A stretch of 64,000 bases of DNA, taken from Ilex aquifolium (Eukaryota; Streptophyta; Magnoliopsida; Aquifoliales; Aquifoliaceae). The stretch covers positions 17,581,089 to 17,645,088 of the forward strand of contig OX637405.1 in assembly GCA_951799425.1 (NCBI GenBank), in the 5' to 3' direction. The notes beneath the pieces were generated by a model. The model did not search any database, was not told the origin of the DNA, and saw only the letters and a program-made list of their open reading frames with translations. This document shows positions 1-11,084 of this stretch, piece by piece. Position numbers and translations under genes: made by a program. Within the stretch, counting starts at the first letter, position 1. Each line of letters starts with the position of its first letter.

Positions 1-756
1 GGCACCCAAGGATCTTGAATCTAACTAAGATTATGGAGATTGAGAAGGCTATGAGGTTTGTGGAGAGGAAGATATTGCTTTGTTCCAAGTGAGCAAGAAC
101 TCTCCCTACTCTATGCTAGATTCACCATCGGAAATTGAAGAGCTCCTCCAAAGTTCTTCAACTCTCTTCCAAACCTAAAGAAATCGGTGCATGCAAAAAA
201 TGTTCTCCACTCCCACTCTCACTCCACCGATAGTGCTAGGCTAACACTCCAAGTGTTTTGATAACTCATCTCACATTTTGCTATTTACTATTTTGACCCC
301 TCTTATTTTCTTTTATCAGATAATTCTCATTTAACTTTTTGACACAAAATAAATCACACCCAAACTTTTTGTCATCCTATAATTCGATCCCATAATTTAC
401 CATCAAAATTACTACTCAACTTCCCATAATTTCAATAGCGACAATCCAACCCCATAGCTAATATTAACAAACTACATTTTTAACCCCAACACTAAATGAA
501 ATGTCATGTAATGCATGTTCATTTCTCATATCCCAAGCTAAGATTAGATGGATGGATGATTTTCCAGAAAAGTACCACCGTCCGGACGCAAGATTGACGA
601 CGTTCCAAGAATGTGATGTAATGATACAAAGTAGCAAATTCCAGAAAGTTAAAACCATCCGGACGCATGAGGCTTTCCCATTCCAGAAATTTAGAATCAT
701 CCAGATGCACCTGACACCATCTGGATGCACATGGATATTCCATTCCAGTGAGTTCC
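1..756. other. Unassigned repeat-like sequence with TCCGGACG words
   Basis: No coding region can be supported here. The part from about 575 to 735 holds repeated short words of the form CRTCCGGACGCA and decayed variants such as CATCCAGATGCAC and CATCTGGATGCAC, separated by a repeated AATTCCAGAAA-like phrase. This is the same kind of CG-centred palindromic array found in the LTRs of the window, so the stretch is probably the end of an LTR element cut off by the window edge. It ends where the LTR of element A begins. Confidence 0.4.
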
Positions 757-2946
757 TATAACGCCCCAAAATCCACCCTGGAAGGCATTACTATCTACAA
801 ACCATCCAATCATGAGAGCAACTAAAAATAACCATTAAGTAATAAACCATTCATCCATTTTACAAGAAATAAATACTAAAGCCAATAAAACATTGTAACT
901 TCTCCAACCTACAATTCAAAACCAAAGAATATCTAACAGCAGAATAATAAAAACTAGCTAAAATATTGTTTCATAAAAATCTCTGAAACTCTAAAACAAA
1001 AATAGAACAACTCTATTCCTCTAAGGCAGGATCCACATCTTGATCCTCCAACGGCTCGTAATCAATCTGCTAATCCATATTGACATCATCTTTTATGCCA
1101 AAATCTATCAGTGGGTTGTAGGGGGTGAGCAAAAGCCCGTAGGAAATCCCTCTCAAATCCCAAAAAAGTTTTTAAAACAATAAAAAAACGACAAGTCTCT
1201 TTTGGAAAATAGCATATATAAATATTTGAGAGTAAACCATGACAATTGTAATGATCTCAAATGTACGGAATATAGTAAATCAATGATAGGAATAAACATG
1301 CAAGATATTAAGGTAATTAATAAGTAAATCAGTAGCATCATCCCATATTCTCATATATGTTGGTTCATCCCAATTCTCATGTATGTTGGTTGCGTCTCAG
1401 GAATCTACACAATGATTCTACCTCGTTGACCCATCACAACCACACAATCTCAATCATTCCCCGCAGGGCCCAATCAAAACCATTTTAGGAAGGGCGTATA
1501 CCATCTCCCACGACATTGACGAATCCTTTCCAAGAAAGGTATACCATCACTCAGCCTTGAACCTACGTGAACAATAGTGGTTGCTCTCATAAATAACAAT
1601 CCACTACAAGTGTTAGACAGCCATTTCACCCCCACTGGGATAGACTAACCTCTAACACTCTACGACAGCTCTTGAAGGCAATTCAAGTCTGTCACACCCA
1701 AATAATACAAGAGGTGAAACCACAATTTTCTCCACAACCACAATCTTAACCAATCACAACTTCCATTAACAATTCAAGTATCACAATTGCAAAATTCTTA
1801 ATATACTATAGTATTAAAGGAATCAAAATATGCAAGAGATCATATGAATAAAAACATCACAATTTCGATATCAAAATTCTAGGTTTTTGCCAAAAATCAT
1901 GATTTCTTGGAACAAGAACAAATATTAGATGAAAACATAATCTAATCAAGAATCCATATGAACTTCACAATCGAACATGTATTTTGGAAAAACTAGGGTT
2001 TTGAAAATTCAAGAACAATTATTCTTTGAACACAAACAGGTATTTTGTTCAAAACTATGTTTCAATGATAAAGAAACCAAGAACTCACAAGTATTTATCA
2101 TATAACTATCAAGAAGATTGAAAACATATATATATATATATAATACCCTAAGTCTCAATGAAAGAATTGAAGAAGAATCTCCTACCTCGATTCTGTAGTT
2201 TTTGTGTGAAAACCTAGCGTATTTGATCCGTTCCAACGTGAAAATCCCCCTTAATCTCGTGTTTCTCCTCTTCTCTCTTGCTCTCCAAGTCTCTCTAGGG
2301 TTAGAACTGATGAAATAGGGCTAGGGAAGATGTCATTGGGTATTTATAGTATGAGAAAATAGTCCAATTAGTGTAAATTTGATACTCAGAATCGCGACCT
2401 CATGTTCAGACTAGAGGCTTGACGTTCGAACTATCAACCTGACATTTGAACGTCATTTTGGATTTCGAACATTGCTTGCTCCTAGTTTTTTGCTTTTCCA
2501 TCAGAGTTCTGTCAGACAAAAAAGTACTGGGACTAAATGTCATTCGAACGGATCCATTCACGTTCGAATAGACTCCCATTTTTAGCTGAACTTCCAATGA
2601 AATTTTGGCCTATTTAGAGGTTGATTTGGAAAATTTTCGTGAAATACTCTTTTGTAGCCCTGGAAGATTAGTATCTACTCTAAAAATTTCAGATCAAACG
2701 AACATCAAGGTAAAAGGTTATGGTCCAAATACTAAGGCAGTGAAAAATTCCTTCGTACCCAAATTCTATCTAAAATGTACTTTAACTCGGGAATACTTCC
2801 TAACTTCTACTACACACCCTATTACCTCGCCTAACATTTTTATTTCTACTCTTACAATCTATATAGTTCATGCTTACATTATTACATATATGAGCATTTC
2901 AAAATAATTACGTTACTATATAAAGATAAGCATGCGGGGGTTTACA
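757..2946 (-). repeat. LTR of element A (3' LTR)
   Basis: About 2.19 kb, bounded by a GTAACGCCCC-like left end and a GGGTTTACA-like right end on the plus strand, and preceded on the minus strand by a polypurine tract. Reading in the LTR sense (minus), it holds a shared ~120-bp block (2722-2600), then TTCGAA words (about 2571-2402), then a TATA box reading ACTATAAATACCC (about 2352-2340). That order is typical of a U3 promoter. No good open frame is present. Confidence 0.85.
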
Positions 2947-2964
2947 ATCCTCCCCCCTTAAAGA
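2947..2964 (-). promoter_or_regulatory. Polypurine tract of element A
   Basis: On the minus strand the bases next to the LTR read TAAGGGGGGAGGAT, a standard plus-strand primer for Ty3/Gypsy reverse transcription. The equivalent tract of N1 lies beside its left LTR at 17816-17830. Confidence 0.85.
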
Positions 2965-3447
2965 AATTTTCGTCCTCAAAACTTACCTTAAGTAGAGAAC
3001 AAATGAGGGTACTTCTCTTGCATCTCCAGCTTTGATTCCTAGGTAGCTTCCTCTATCCTATGATGTTTCCACAAGACCTTCACCAATTGGATTACTTTAT
3101 TGCGAAACACCTTTTCCTTGGTATCGAGAATCTTCACCGATTGTTCTTCATAAGTTACTCCGTCTTGAATTTCAATTCCTTCCAAATTCATGACATGCGT
3201 TGTATCAGATTTTCACTTTCTTAACATTGACACATGGAGCACATCATATACCCCTGACAACTGGGCTGGTAACCTAAGTTGATACGCAACTTTGCCCACA
3301 ACTTTGATCACTTTAAATCATCCGATGTACATTGGGGCTAACTTCCCCCTCTTGCCAAATCAAAACACTCCCTTTTTGGGTGACACCTTGAGGAACACAT
3401 AGTCCCCCTCTTGGAATTCCAAGGGTCTTCTTCTTCTATCCGCATAG
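2965..3447 (-). pseudogene. End of pol of element A: integrase C-terminus and chromodomain
   Basis: This minus-strand stretch aligns base for base, with many differences, to the chromodomain end of N1 pol (17830-18146) and extends further upstream into the integrase C-terminal region. In the family this part of integrase tethers the pre-integration complex to chromatin. The frame is broken and the copy cannot be functional. Upstream pol is replaced by element B at about 3448. Confidence 0.7.
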
Positions 3448-3503
3448 TTTTTTTGAACAAGGTAAGAGAAGCTAAAGAAAATAAAGTAGCTGGAAAGAAG
3501 GAG

Positions 3504-3725
3504 CCAGCGCTGTTCCAGCGCCTACCCAGTGCCCAGGCGCTTGTCCACTGCCCAACCAGCGTTGTTCCAGCGCCCCAGCGCGCAAACACTGCCAAACCAG
3601 CGCTATTCCAGCACAGTTCCAGCGCCCAGGCGCCCAAACACTGCTTACCCAGCGCTGTCCCAGCGCCCAGGCGCGCCCCAGCTGTCCAAACAGCTTCCAA
3701 ACACATAAATTCAGCCTTATAAATG
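3504..3725 (+). promoter_or_regulatory. AGCGCT word array and TATA box upstream of the env-like gene of B
   Basis: From 3504 to about 3690 there are at least eight words of the form CCAGCGCT/CCAGCGCC joined by short links such as GTTCCAG and CCCAGG. A TATA-like CTTATAAATG follows at 3716-3725, about 500 bp before the env-like start codon. The 20-mer at 3504-3523 is identical to the one at 6818-6837 in the LTR of the same element, where a TATA box also follows. An internal promoter for the env-like gene is inferred. Confidence 0.5.
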
Positions 3726-4221
3726 CCCCAAATACCCCCAAACTCAGAATTTCAACCTTCTAAACACCCCACACTGCTCCAAACTCAGAATTTCAGCATC
3801 ATAAACAACAAAAAAAACAAAAAAAAAAATTTGCTCTACATAGACGAACAACAAGCCATCCAAATCAACTCCTACCACTCCCAAAAATGTCAAACTTCTA
3901 AAAAAAATGCATACACCCCAATTCTTTACACCCCAACTCTCAACTAGCACCAAGGATTTCTTCATTCTCCATGGGCAACATAAAGTATCAAGTTCACTCA
4001 TTCTTTATGGGTAAAGTTTAAAATTATTTGGATAATGCTTGTGGGAGATGATTTTGTGATTTATTTGGGAGATATTACATTCTTGGGATGGTGTAGTAGT
4101 GCAAAGTTGGGCATTGCACAGAAGGTGTTTGTTAAATTGCCAAAGTGAAAAAAAAGCTTAGTTAGCTAGTTTTTTTTACTTGGTTTTTGGTGTTGGGGAG
4201 CTTCTGAACTAAGTATTCATC

Positions 4222-5436
4222 ATGTCTTCTAAACGCCAAAGAGGGGAAAGCTCTAGATCTTCCAAGCCATACGACAAAAAGAGATTTGTTAGTGAAGCGG
4301 CGTCGGAGAGATTTCATACATGGTTGGCAAAAAAGGTATTGATTCCCGAACGCAGCCTTCACCCAGATAAGACGTATGATGGGTGTGTACATGACATGAT
4401 TGTGGAGCGTGGGTGGTTAGATTTCACAGCACAGCCGGAGGCAGCCGTAATCCCCATTGTAAAAGAATTTTATGCCAATGCCAAGGAGGTCGACAACCCT
4501 GTGGTTCAAATCCGGGGTAAAACAGTGTCGTTTGACAAGGCAAGCATCAATGCTTATTACAATATAGTAGATATGTCAGACGACGATGAGTATATGACAT
4601 ACAGAACCGAAGAACTCAACTTGGACGAGGTGATCAAGTGTCTATGTAAGCCAGGTGCTAAGTGGACATTAAAGGAGGCAGAGAAGGTTCACTTTTCACA
4701 TAGCGAGCTGAGCAAGTTTGGGAAGGCGTGGTACTACTTTTTATGTGCTAAGCTAATGCCCACCACACACTTTACTGAATTACTCCGTGACAGGGCGGTT
4801 TTGCTCTATTGCATAGTTACAGGAAAAAGCATTAATGTGGGTCAAGTTATTCAAGACTCAATCACAAAGGTTATCAAGGGAGGTTTAACTAGCGGATTGC
4901 CTCACCCATCATTAATTTGCGGACTCTGTAAGAAGGCCAAAGTCACATGGAGTGCCGATGAATTGGTTCAACAACTGCAAGTGCCAATTGATCATCAAAT
5001 CATTAGCCGTTTTAAGTTATGGAAGGGTGGTTTCTCTGATCATAAGGGTGTCGGGTATGTTATGGTGGACATGCCTCAGGATTCTGGGGGACCATCGGAG
5101 CCTCCTCAACCTGCCGCTGCTACATCCCAGTCACCTATGGAGAGTCTAGTTGATGAGATGTGTGGATTGCGTCGAGAAACACAGGAGTTACACAGAGACA
5201 CACAAGAGTTACATAGGGAATCTCGACGAAAGTCTAGACGCAATGATCAACTTGCTCATCGTTTGGACTCATTCATGGAGTACTCAACGGACTTCAATTC
5301 CGCACTAGTACAGATGTTTACCAACTGTGGTTTCAATTCGAGCACATCTCCAGTACAGTTTCCTAGTCCACCTATGTTTCCCGAATACACTCCCGACTCA
5401 GCGGACGACGAGGACGCTGACGATGATGCGAACTAG
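4222..5436 (+). CDS. Env-like/putative plant transposon protein (Athila-like element B)
   Basis: An uninterrupted 404-residue frame starts MSSKRQRGESS and ends in an acidic ADDEDADDDAN tail. It belongs to the group annotated as 'putative plant transposon protein', which sits between pol and the 3' LTR of Athila/Calypso-type elements, the position of env in retroviruses. Visible parts: a basic N-terminus (residues 1-22), a conserved globular region (about 30-285) with the LNLDEVIKCLC and GKAWYYFLCAKLMPTTH motifs, then a heptad-like stretch (about 305-345) with repeated QELHRD/ES units that looks coiled-coil. I see no signal peptide or clear membrane segment, so 'envelope' rests on position only. 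D carries a homologue at 38022-39235 that is over 80% identical by eye. The start is the first Met of the frame and is shared with D. Function is unknown. Confidence 0.8.
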   Translation: MSSKRQRGESSRSSKPYDKKRFVSEAASERFHTWLAKKVLIPERSLHPDKTYDGCVHDMIVERGWLDFTAQPEAAVIPIVKEFYANAKEVDNPVVQIRGKTVSFDKASINAYYNIVDMSDDDEYMTYRTEELNLDEVIKCLCKPGAKWTLKEAEKVHFSHSELSKFGKAWYYFLCAKLMPTTHFTELLRDRAVLLYCIVTGKSINVGQVIQDSITKVIKGGLTSGLPHPSLICGLCKKAKVTWSADELVQQLQVPIDHQIISRFKLWKGGFSDHKGVGYVMVDMPQDSGGPSEPPQPAAATSQSPMESLVDEMCGLRRETQELHRDTQELHRESRRKSRRNDQLAHRLDSFMEYSTDFNSALVQMFTNCGFNSSTSPVQFPSPPMFPEYTPDSADDEDADDDAN

Positions 5437-6585
5437 CAAAGTCTCAGGGAAGTCCTCTGTCTTTAATTTTTCCTACTTTATACATTGAGGACAATGTTTC
5501 GTTTAAGTTTGGAGGTGTTTTCTTGTTTGCATTTTCATTATTAGGTTTGCATTTAGATTGCATGCTTTAGTACAACTTGAGCAATGGGTTGATTGAATTT
5601 GATCATGGCCAATGATGAATGTGATTAATTGTTAATTCAAGGGAAATTGATGAACATGTTGAGTTTGAAGTCCGACATACTAGTGGTTTTACACTATTTA
5701 TGATCTTTTCATTCATGAGCACATATCAATCTATTTGGTTAGTTATCATTTAGAGAATTTATTTGGCTAAGTGCTTGTGGGAGATATCAGTGAAACTCTA
5801 GAAAACTTATTTAAGCATCATTCAAAGCAAGTTTAGGCATTCATATAAGTTTGGGGGAAATATTGGTTATGATGGGTTAGTATAAAAATAAAAATTAAAA
5901 AAAAATTAAAAAAAGAAAAAGGAGTTTTTGAAAAATTATTTTGATTTGATCCTTCATGAGTTAGAAAAAAAAATTAGGAAGACAAGAAACAAGAAAGGGG
6001 CATGTGGTGAGTAGAGATGGAGCGTAAAACGCACTCACTCATAAACACATGTTGAGAACGAGATGGAGCGTAAAACGCACTCGTTCAAGAAAAGGCGAGA
6101 TGGAGCGTAAAACGCACTCGCTCAATAGGATGTGAGATGGAGCATAAAATGCACTCACCAAATGAACGAAAAATAAGAAAAGAGATAGAGAGAGAGAAAA
6201 AAAATTCTTTGTACCTTCTAATTATATGTTTTGCCTTTATTAGCAGAGGTTGATGTGAAACGTAAGTTCATAGAGTTGATATTGAGTATCTCTTATGGAG
6301 CGCTTGACTTCGTAAATTTACCTGGGTGATGGCTAGTTTAAACAGTTAGAATATGCACATGTATTTAAAGGGTCATGAGCGGAGGTAAAATTAAGGAGTA
6401 TGTTGAATTGTTAGACTTCGCACCGTTTTAAAGTTTCCCGTGAATTATTATTTGCAGTAACTTTTGGGGCCATTATTCATATTCATATTGATCCATTGTT
6501 TGAGTAGTTGGTAGAATTAATTTTTAAAGTTTTTGTTCTTAGTATTTTGCTTGAGGACAAGCAAAGATTCAAGTTTTGCGGTATT
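5437..6585 (+). other. 3' noncoding region of element B with repeated polypurine-like motifs
   Basis: No ORF of note. Three related motifs occur: ATTGAGGACAATGTTTCG followed by TTTAAGTTTGGAGGTG (5485-5520), TAAGTTTGGGGGAAAT (5847-5862), and CTTGAGGACAAGC followed by AAGTTTTGCGGTATT directly before the LTR (6550-6585). The last is the working polypurine position; the first two look like internal copies. D keeps the first two on the minus strand (about 37935-37980 and 37590-37605). Confidence 0.6.
6014..6160 (+). repeat. Tandem hairpin repeat GAGATGGAGCGTAAAACGCACTC
   Basis: Four units of about 37-46 bp each begin with GAGATGGAGCGTAAAACGC. Inside each unit GCGT and ACGC can pair around a three-base loop. 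The last unit has lost the CG pairs. Element D has three units of the same repeat on the other strand at about 35456-35560. Between units the links vary, so this is not a CRISPR array. Confidence 0.85.
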
Positions 6586-7935
6586 TGATGAGTGGGTTTT
6601 ATAACTACGAATTGAGTACTTTCGGCTTGAGGAATTTGCAATTTTTCAATTATTTTATGTTATTTTTTTTATTTTTTTTGTGTGTTTTGATGTTATTTGA
6701 TATGAATCATCATTTGGAAATAAACAAGATCATTTGGAAGGAAACAAAGTCAAATTGGAGCCTAAATGTTGGGTTTTTGAAGGCAAAATAACAAGGGAGC
6801 TAAAGGCTTAAAAGAGACCAGCGCTGTTCCAGCGCCTTTTCAGCGCAGGGATGCCCACTTACTGCCCATTCAGCACTGATCTAGCACCTTTCCAGCGCAG
6901 CTGCGCTTGTGTTGGAAGTTGGACGCGAATTATGACTTGTTTTGACCCGAAATTGGACTCTAATGCCTCATATATGCTAGGGTTTGAGGGGGATATATAT
7001 AAACTGACTTTGGGGGCTGAAAACAAAAGAAGAAGACCAAAGATTGATAGAAAATTGAAGGCAATAATCGAAGGAACCGACACGAAGAAAATCAGACTTG
7101 AAGGCTAGAGAGGAATTGAAGATTGCAACTAAGTTTTCATTCTTTTCTCTTACTTTTACTTCTTGATTTTCTGAGATGTTGTTTAATTTGAGAAGGATGT
7201 TTTTCAATTACATTATGAACTAAATTTTTATGAAGATTGCAACGGAACCTAATGTTTAGTTAAATTGATCTACTCTCGTTTCTAGTTCTTGTTGATCATA
7301 TATGAGTTGTTTATCATATTTTGTGCTTAATCTATAATTGTTTGGCCATTAATTAAATTGATAACCTAGATGAAATTGGGAGATGAATTCTAGGTTTAGA
7401 TCTGAATATGATGACATGCGTCTAGTTGATTCTTCTTCGGATTGAATAGTTGGGTTTGTGTATAGGATAGGAATATACCTATATGACGTGTGTAACTTGT
7501 ATGAGAGTTTGAACTTAATGAATCTATTCCAACTTATTTTGCATAGGAATATAACAATTTAATTGGGAGAGATATGTTTATCTTACTATCGGAAGAGGTT
7601 TGATAAATAATTTTGAAATCTAAGTTAACAACTCATTTTGATCAATTAACTGGAAAGAGAGTGGAAAGATTTATACGAAGCATTAGGGGAAGTTGTAATC
7701 TTAAATTCTTTAATCCGTTAAATTCAATCCTTGGTTATTAATTTTAGATTTAGTTTTAAACTAGTTATTTCATAGTTCAATTCCAATTGTTTAAATAAAA
7801 TTGAATTGATATAAAGTTAGTACTTGGAAATTATTGGTAATAATTCTCTGTGGGAACGATACTCTACTTATCACTTTATTACTTGTTGATCGTGTATACT
7901 TGCACGTAAATTGTCAATACCAAATTCGGACAACA
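6586..7935 (+). repeat. 3' LTR of element B
   Basis: 1350 bp from TGATGAGTGG to TCGGACAACA. The left end directly follows the polypurine tract. The right part (7240-7935) aligns with the 5' LTR fragment of D (48086-48779, opposite strand). In LTR sense it has AGCGCT words (6818-6908), a TATA box TATATATAAA (6994-7003) and a transcribed part. The final GGGAACGATACTCTACTTATC phrase is typical of Athila-like LTR ends. Confidence 0.88.
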
Positions 7936-7987
7936 GTCTTCATCATCTTCATTCTCACAATCTACAAAAGAATCATTTGAATTAAGT

Positions 7988-9224
7988 ATGGCTCAAAATG
8001 TACTTAGGGAGGAAGAAGCTAGAGAACAAGAAGTAGTTCAAAATATTCGACCATTAAGAGAATATCTGCATCCTACAAGAACTAATGCCCCGTCATGTTT
8101 TGCTTTTCCAACAGACGCTTCAAATATTAATATTAAGCCAGGCACAATACAGTTACTACCACAGTTCCATGGTTTAGAAGATGAAAATTCTTATGTTCAT
8201 ATGAAAAAATTTGAAGAAGTCTGTGGAACTTTGCAAGATAGTTCTGAAATGGTCAGAATAAAACTTTTTCCTTTCACGTTAAAGATAAATCTAAACTATG
8301 GCTTAACTCCTTAAGAGCAAATTCTATCACAAATTGGCAAGCTTTACAAACTGAGTTCTTTAAAAAGTTTTTCCTGTGCATCGTACTAATGCATTAAGAC
8401 GTAAAATAATGAATTTTTCTCTAAAAGAAGGTGAAACTTTTTATCAATGTTGGGAAAGATTTAAGGATCTTCTCCAAGCTTGTCCACATCATGCATTTGA
8501 AAACTGGACTTTAGTTGGTTTCTTTTATGATGCTCTTCCATCCGCAATGCGACAATTTGTCGAAATGATGGCTCAAGGAGAATTTATGAATAAAAATCCT
8601 GAAGAAGCATTTCAATTTTTTGATACTATTTTAGAGAGTTCTCAAATGTGGGACTCGACTTCTTCAAATACTGTGAAAAATAAGCCATCTACATCTAAAA
8701 GAGGAAAATATGTTTTGAAAGACGATGATGATTTAAGAGCTAAAATGGCTAATCTATCTCGAAAATTAGAAGCCCTGGAAATGAAAAAAGTTAAACAAGT
8801 AGCTATTGTTTCTTCTACTGATCAAGTATGTGAAATTTGCATGTTGTCAAGACATCCTGCTGGGGAATGTCCAACTATACCTGCATTTAAAGAAGTCTTA
8901 ATTGAACAATCTAATGTTGTTCCAACTTATACTAAACCATATTCAAATCTATATTCTGAGACTTATAATCCAGGATGGAGAAATCATCCAAATTTTAGTT
9001 GGAGAAATACACAACCTACAAATCAAACACAAAGTCCACCACAGCTACAAAATTAACAACAATATCAACCGTATCAACCTCCTCAAAAAAGAACTCTGGA
9101 AGATAATATGAATCAATTCATTCAAAGTCAAATGAATTTTAATACTCAAACAACTCAAGCTTTTAATGATTTTAAAGCTCAAACTTCTCAAAGTATTGAA
9201 GACATTAAGAGTCATCTAGCTAAG
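7988..9224 (+). pseudogene. gag of element C, N-terminal and middle part
   Basis: Starts MAQNVLREEE and soon shows the Athila-type gag signature KPGTIQLLPQFHGLEDENSYVHMKKFEEVCG (8130-8240), followed by the RxKIMNFSLKEGETFYQCWERFKDLLQACPHH region (about 8400-8500) and a zinc knuckle CEICMLSRHPAGEC (about 8829-8870). The product would be the capsid-nucleocapsid precursor. The copy is degenerate and is split by solo LTR E1, which inserted at its Gln/Lys-rich end; gag resumes at 11085. Confidence 0.85.
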
Positions 9225-11084
9225 TGATGAGCGCATAATATTGCATATTTGAAGGACTCATTACATGCATTTTAACTCAATTTTTGCATTTAAGTACTTA
9301 AAGTTAGCCGAAATTATGAATAATGTTGATATTTTGATGTTGCAAGTTTTTATTGCTTAAATCATGTATTTTAGGACATTGCAACTTTGTTGGATGTGTG
9401 GTGAAGGCATGGACACAATACATGAAGAATTGGAGGCTTAAAAGTGAAGAAATCAAGAAGGCATTGGTGCTTGGGAACAAGGGCACCAGCTGCAGCAACA
9501 ATTGGAAGAACTGCCTCGTAATTCCTCCATTTTGACCATGATCTACTCATAATTTGGAAAAGTTCAAAACATGAAAGTTGTATATATGGGTGTCTTCTGT
9601 TTGGTGTCAAAATTTCAGCCCAATCCAACGGTTATATCAAGAGTTATTCCGATTCTACCGAAGGTGGTCCAGTGCAGAAAAACAGTACCGGTACCCAGTA
9701 CCGGTACCCAGTACCGGTACTCCGGACCTTCTGGTCGCGAAAACAGCCTGTAACTCAACTTTGAGGCTTGGGGGTCCCACCTACACTTCTCCCACGCCTA
9801 TCCCAACATTTCCTTACACATTTACAGGCCTCCTACACTCAAGTGGAAGACTAAAAAGGCCAATGCATTAAAGGAGGAATGGGGGGAAGTGGGCTGCCCA
9901 GGCTATGATCTCCTAGCCTGTCAAAGCCATCCATTCAGCCCTCTCTTGATGGGAGCTGGTTCACACAGCTAGGGGGGAGCCTCTTGGACGTTTTGGCAAG
10001 TCTCCACACTCAATATATTCAACATTCAACACACAATGTAAGGGGTTGGCTACCTAAGCTTAGGAGTAGAGATAGAAAGCTCCAAGGAGGAAGATGATGA
10101 ATAGTATTTTCGTTTTTGCATTTTCTTCTCCGTTTTTGTTGTAGTAAGCTTTCATACTCTTGTAATTCTTAATCATTGCACTTTAATCTCATCTATTTCA
10201 TGTTCATTTCAAGTTTAGCCTTGCACTTTACTTTTCACCATTGTTATGCTTTCAAGTTCTTCATTTTTAGCTTAAAATGGGTTTTTGAATATTTCTCTTC
10301 ATAGCTTTAGATTTCTTGTTGTAAGTTAATTTTCATGCTTCATGTCTTCATTATATGTCTTTACATTATGCTTGTCTTTCTTTTATGCTTGTCTTTCTTT
10401 TATGCATGAGTAGCTAGCTTTTAAGTTGGTTAGTCCAAGGGTGAATTCCATTTGGGGATTCCATTCCAACTCTCTTTCATTCCTTCTCTCGGTGTATGTT
10501 GGCTCGGTTTGATTGGGTTGAGGGTGGATAAATTGATGAGTCTTTGATATTCCGTAGGCCTAGTCACGGTTTATGCTTGGATACTCACCATTTTATCCCT
10601 AGCTTCCCATGAATCAATCGTACTTCTAGGCACCATTGGAGGAAGGCTTTGAGTTTGCTTGACATTCCCATTAGAGTGAACCTTTGTGATTAGCCAACAC
10701 TTGTTTTATTTGCATTTTCATTTACAAACACAACCACAAAACACAAAGACAATATTTTACACCTTCTTTTCTCTTTTGCAAAATCACTTTCACAAAACTC
10801 CATTTCCTTCCTTGAGGAGACGACCTTGGAATATTTTCCAAGTAAAACACACGACCACAAAAGACTACTTTCGATTAGGGAGCATTTTTGTGCACACCGC
10901 ATCTCATTCCATCTATTTTGTTCATCACATTTCCATTCACATCCATTTTGTTATTGTTTCCTATCTTCTTGCATCATCCGGAGGGAGAGTGACACTCCCC
11001 CATCACTATAAGCCACATACACACATTGAGGGTGAGGGTGATGTTTAGAGGTTAGGAAACAACGACGTAATTACCAATCAATCA
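9225..11084 (+). mobile_element. E1: solo LTR in gag of element C
   Basis: 1860 bp from TGATGAGCGC to CAATCAATCA with a perfect 5-bp target duplication CTAAG (9220-9224 and 11085-11089). No internal region, primer site or second LTR is present, so this is a solo LTR. Family members E2 (35683-37567) and E3 (58345-60072) lie in the same window. Near the centre-left there are three perfect GTACCGGTAC palindromes at an exact 13-bp spacing (9685, 9698, 9711). The TGATGAG start suggests an Athila-like owner, but no internal sequence confirms it. Confidence 0.9.

Larger units (their letters stand above)
757..3447 (-). mobile_element. Element A: 3' end of a Tekay/Del-like Ty3/Gypsy element
   Basis: On the minus strand this reads: end of pol with chromodomain, polypurine tract, then a full-length LTR. 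The LTR ends (TATAACGCCCC at one side, GGGGGTTTACA at the other on the plus strand) match those of N1 at 15234-26555. The pol-end sequence is clearly homologous to the one next to the N1 left LTR. The rest of pol, gag and the other LTR are absent; at about 3448 the sequence changes abruptly to element B. It is a broken, fairly old fossil. Confidence 0.85.
3448..7935 (+). mobile_element. Element B: 3' half of an Athila-like element
   Basis: Parts in order: a word array with a TATA box (3504-3725), an env-like ORF (4222-5436), a long 3' noncoding region with polypurine-like motifs and a hairpin tandem repeat, and a complete 3' LTR (6586-7935). It is the sister of D: both have near-identical env-like genes, the same GCGTAAAACGC tandem repeat, and LTRs ending in TCGGACAACA. 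Gag and pol are missing; the left edge is an abrupt junction with element A and the right edge joins element C. The retained ORF looks whole; the element as such is a remnant. Confidence 0.88.

Noticed and set aside
3338-3741. Overlapping open frames on both strands across the AGCGCT array
   Set aside because: They follow from the GC-rich word array, which has few stops in any frame. No domain, and the same array elsewhere is noncoding.
6014-6160. CRISPR-like array of direct repeats
   Set aside because: Only four units, variable short links, plant context, and a homologue in D at the same place. It is an element-borne tandem repeat.
7936-7990. B LTR as the 5' LTR of element C
   Set aside because: The C 3' LTR (TGATTAACCC...AGACCA) is a different family from the B LTR (TGATGAGTGG...ACAACA), and no primer site follows 7935.
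9578-9871. Open frame in E1
   Set aside because: Crosses the GTACCGGTAC array; E2 and E3 do not keep it.
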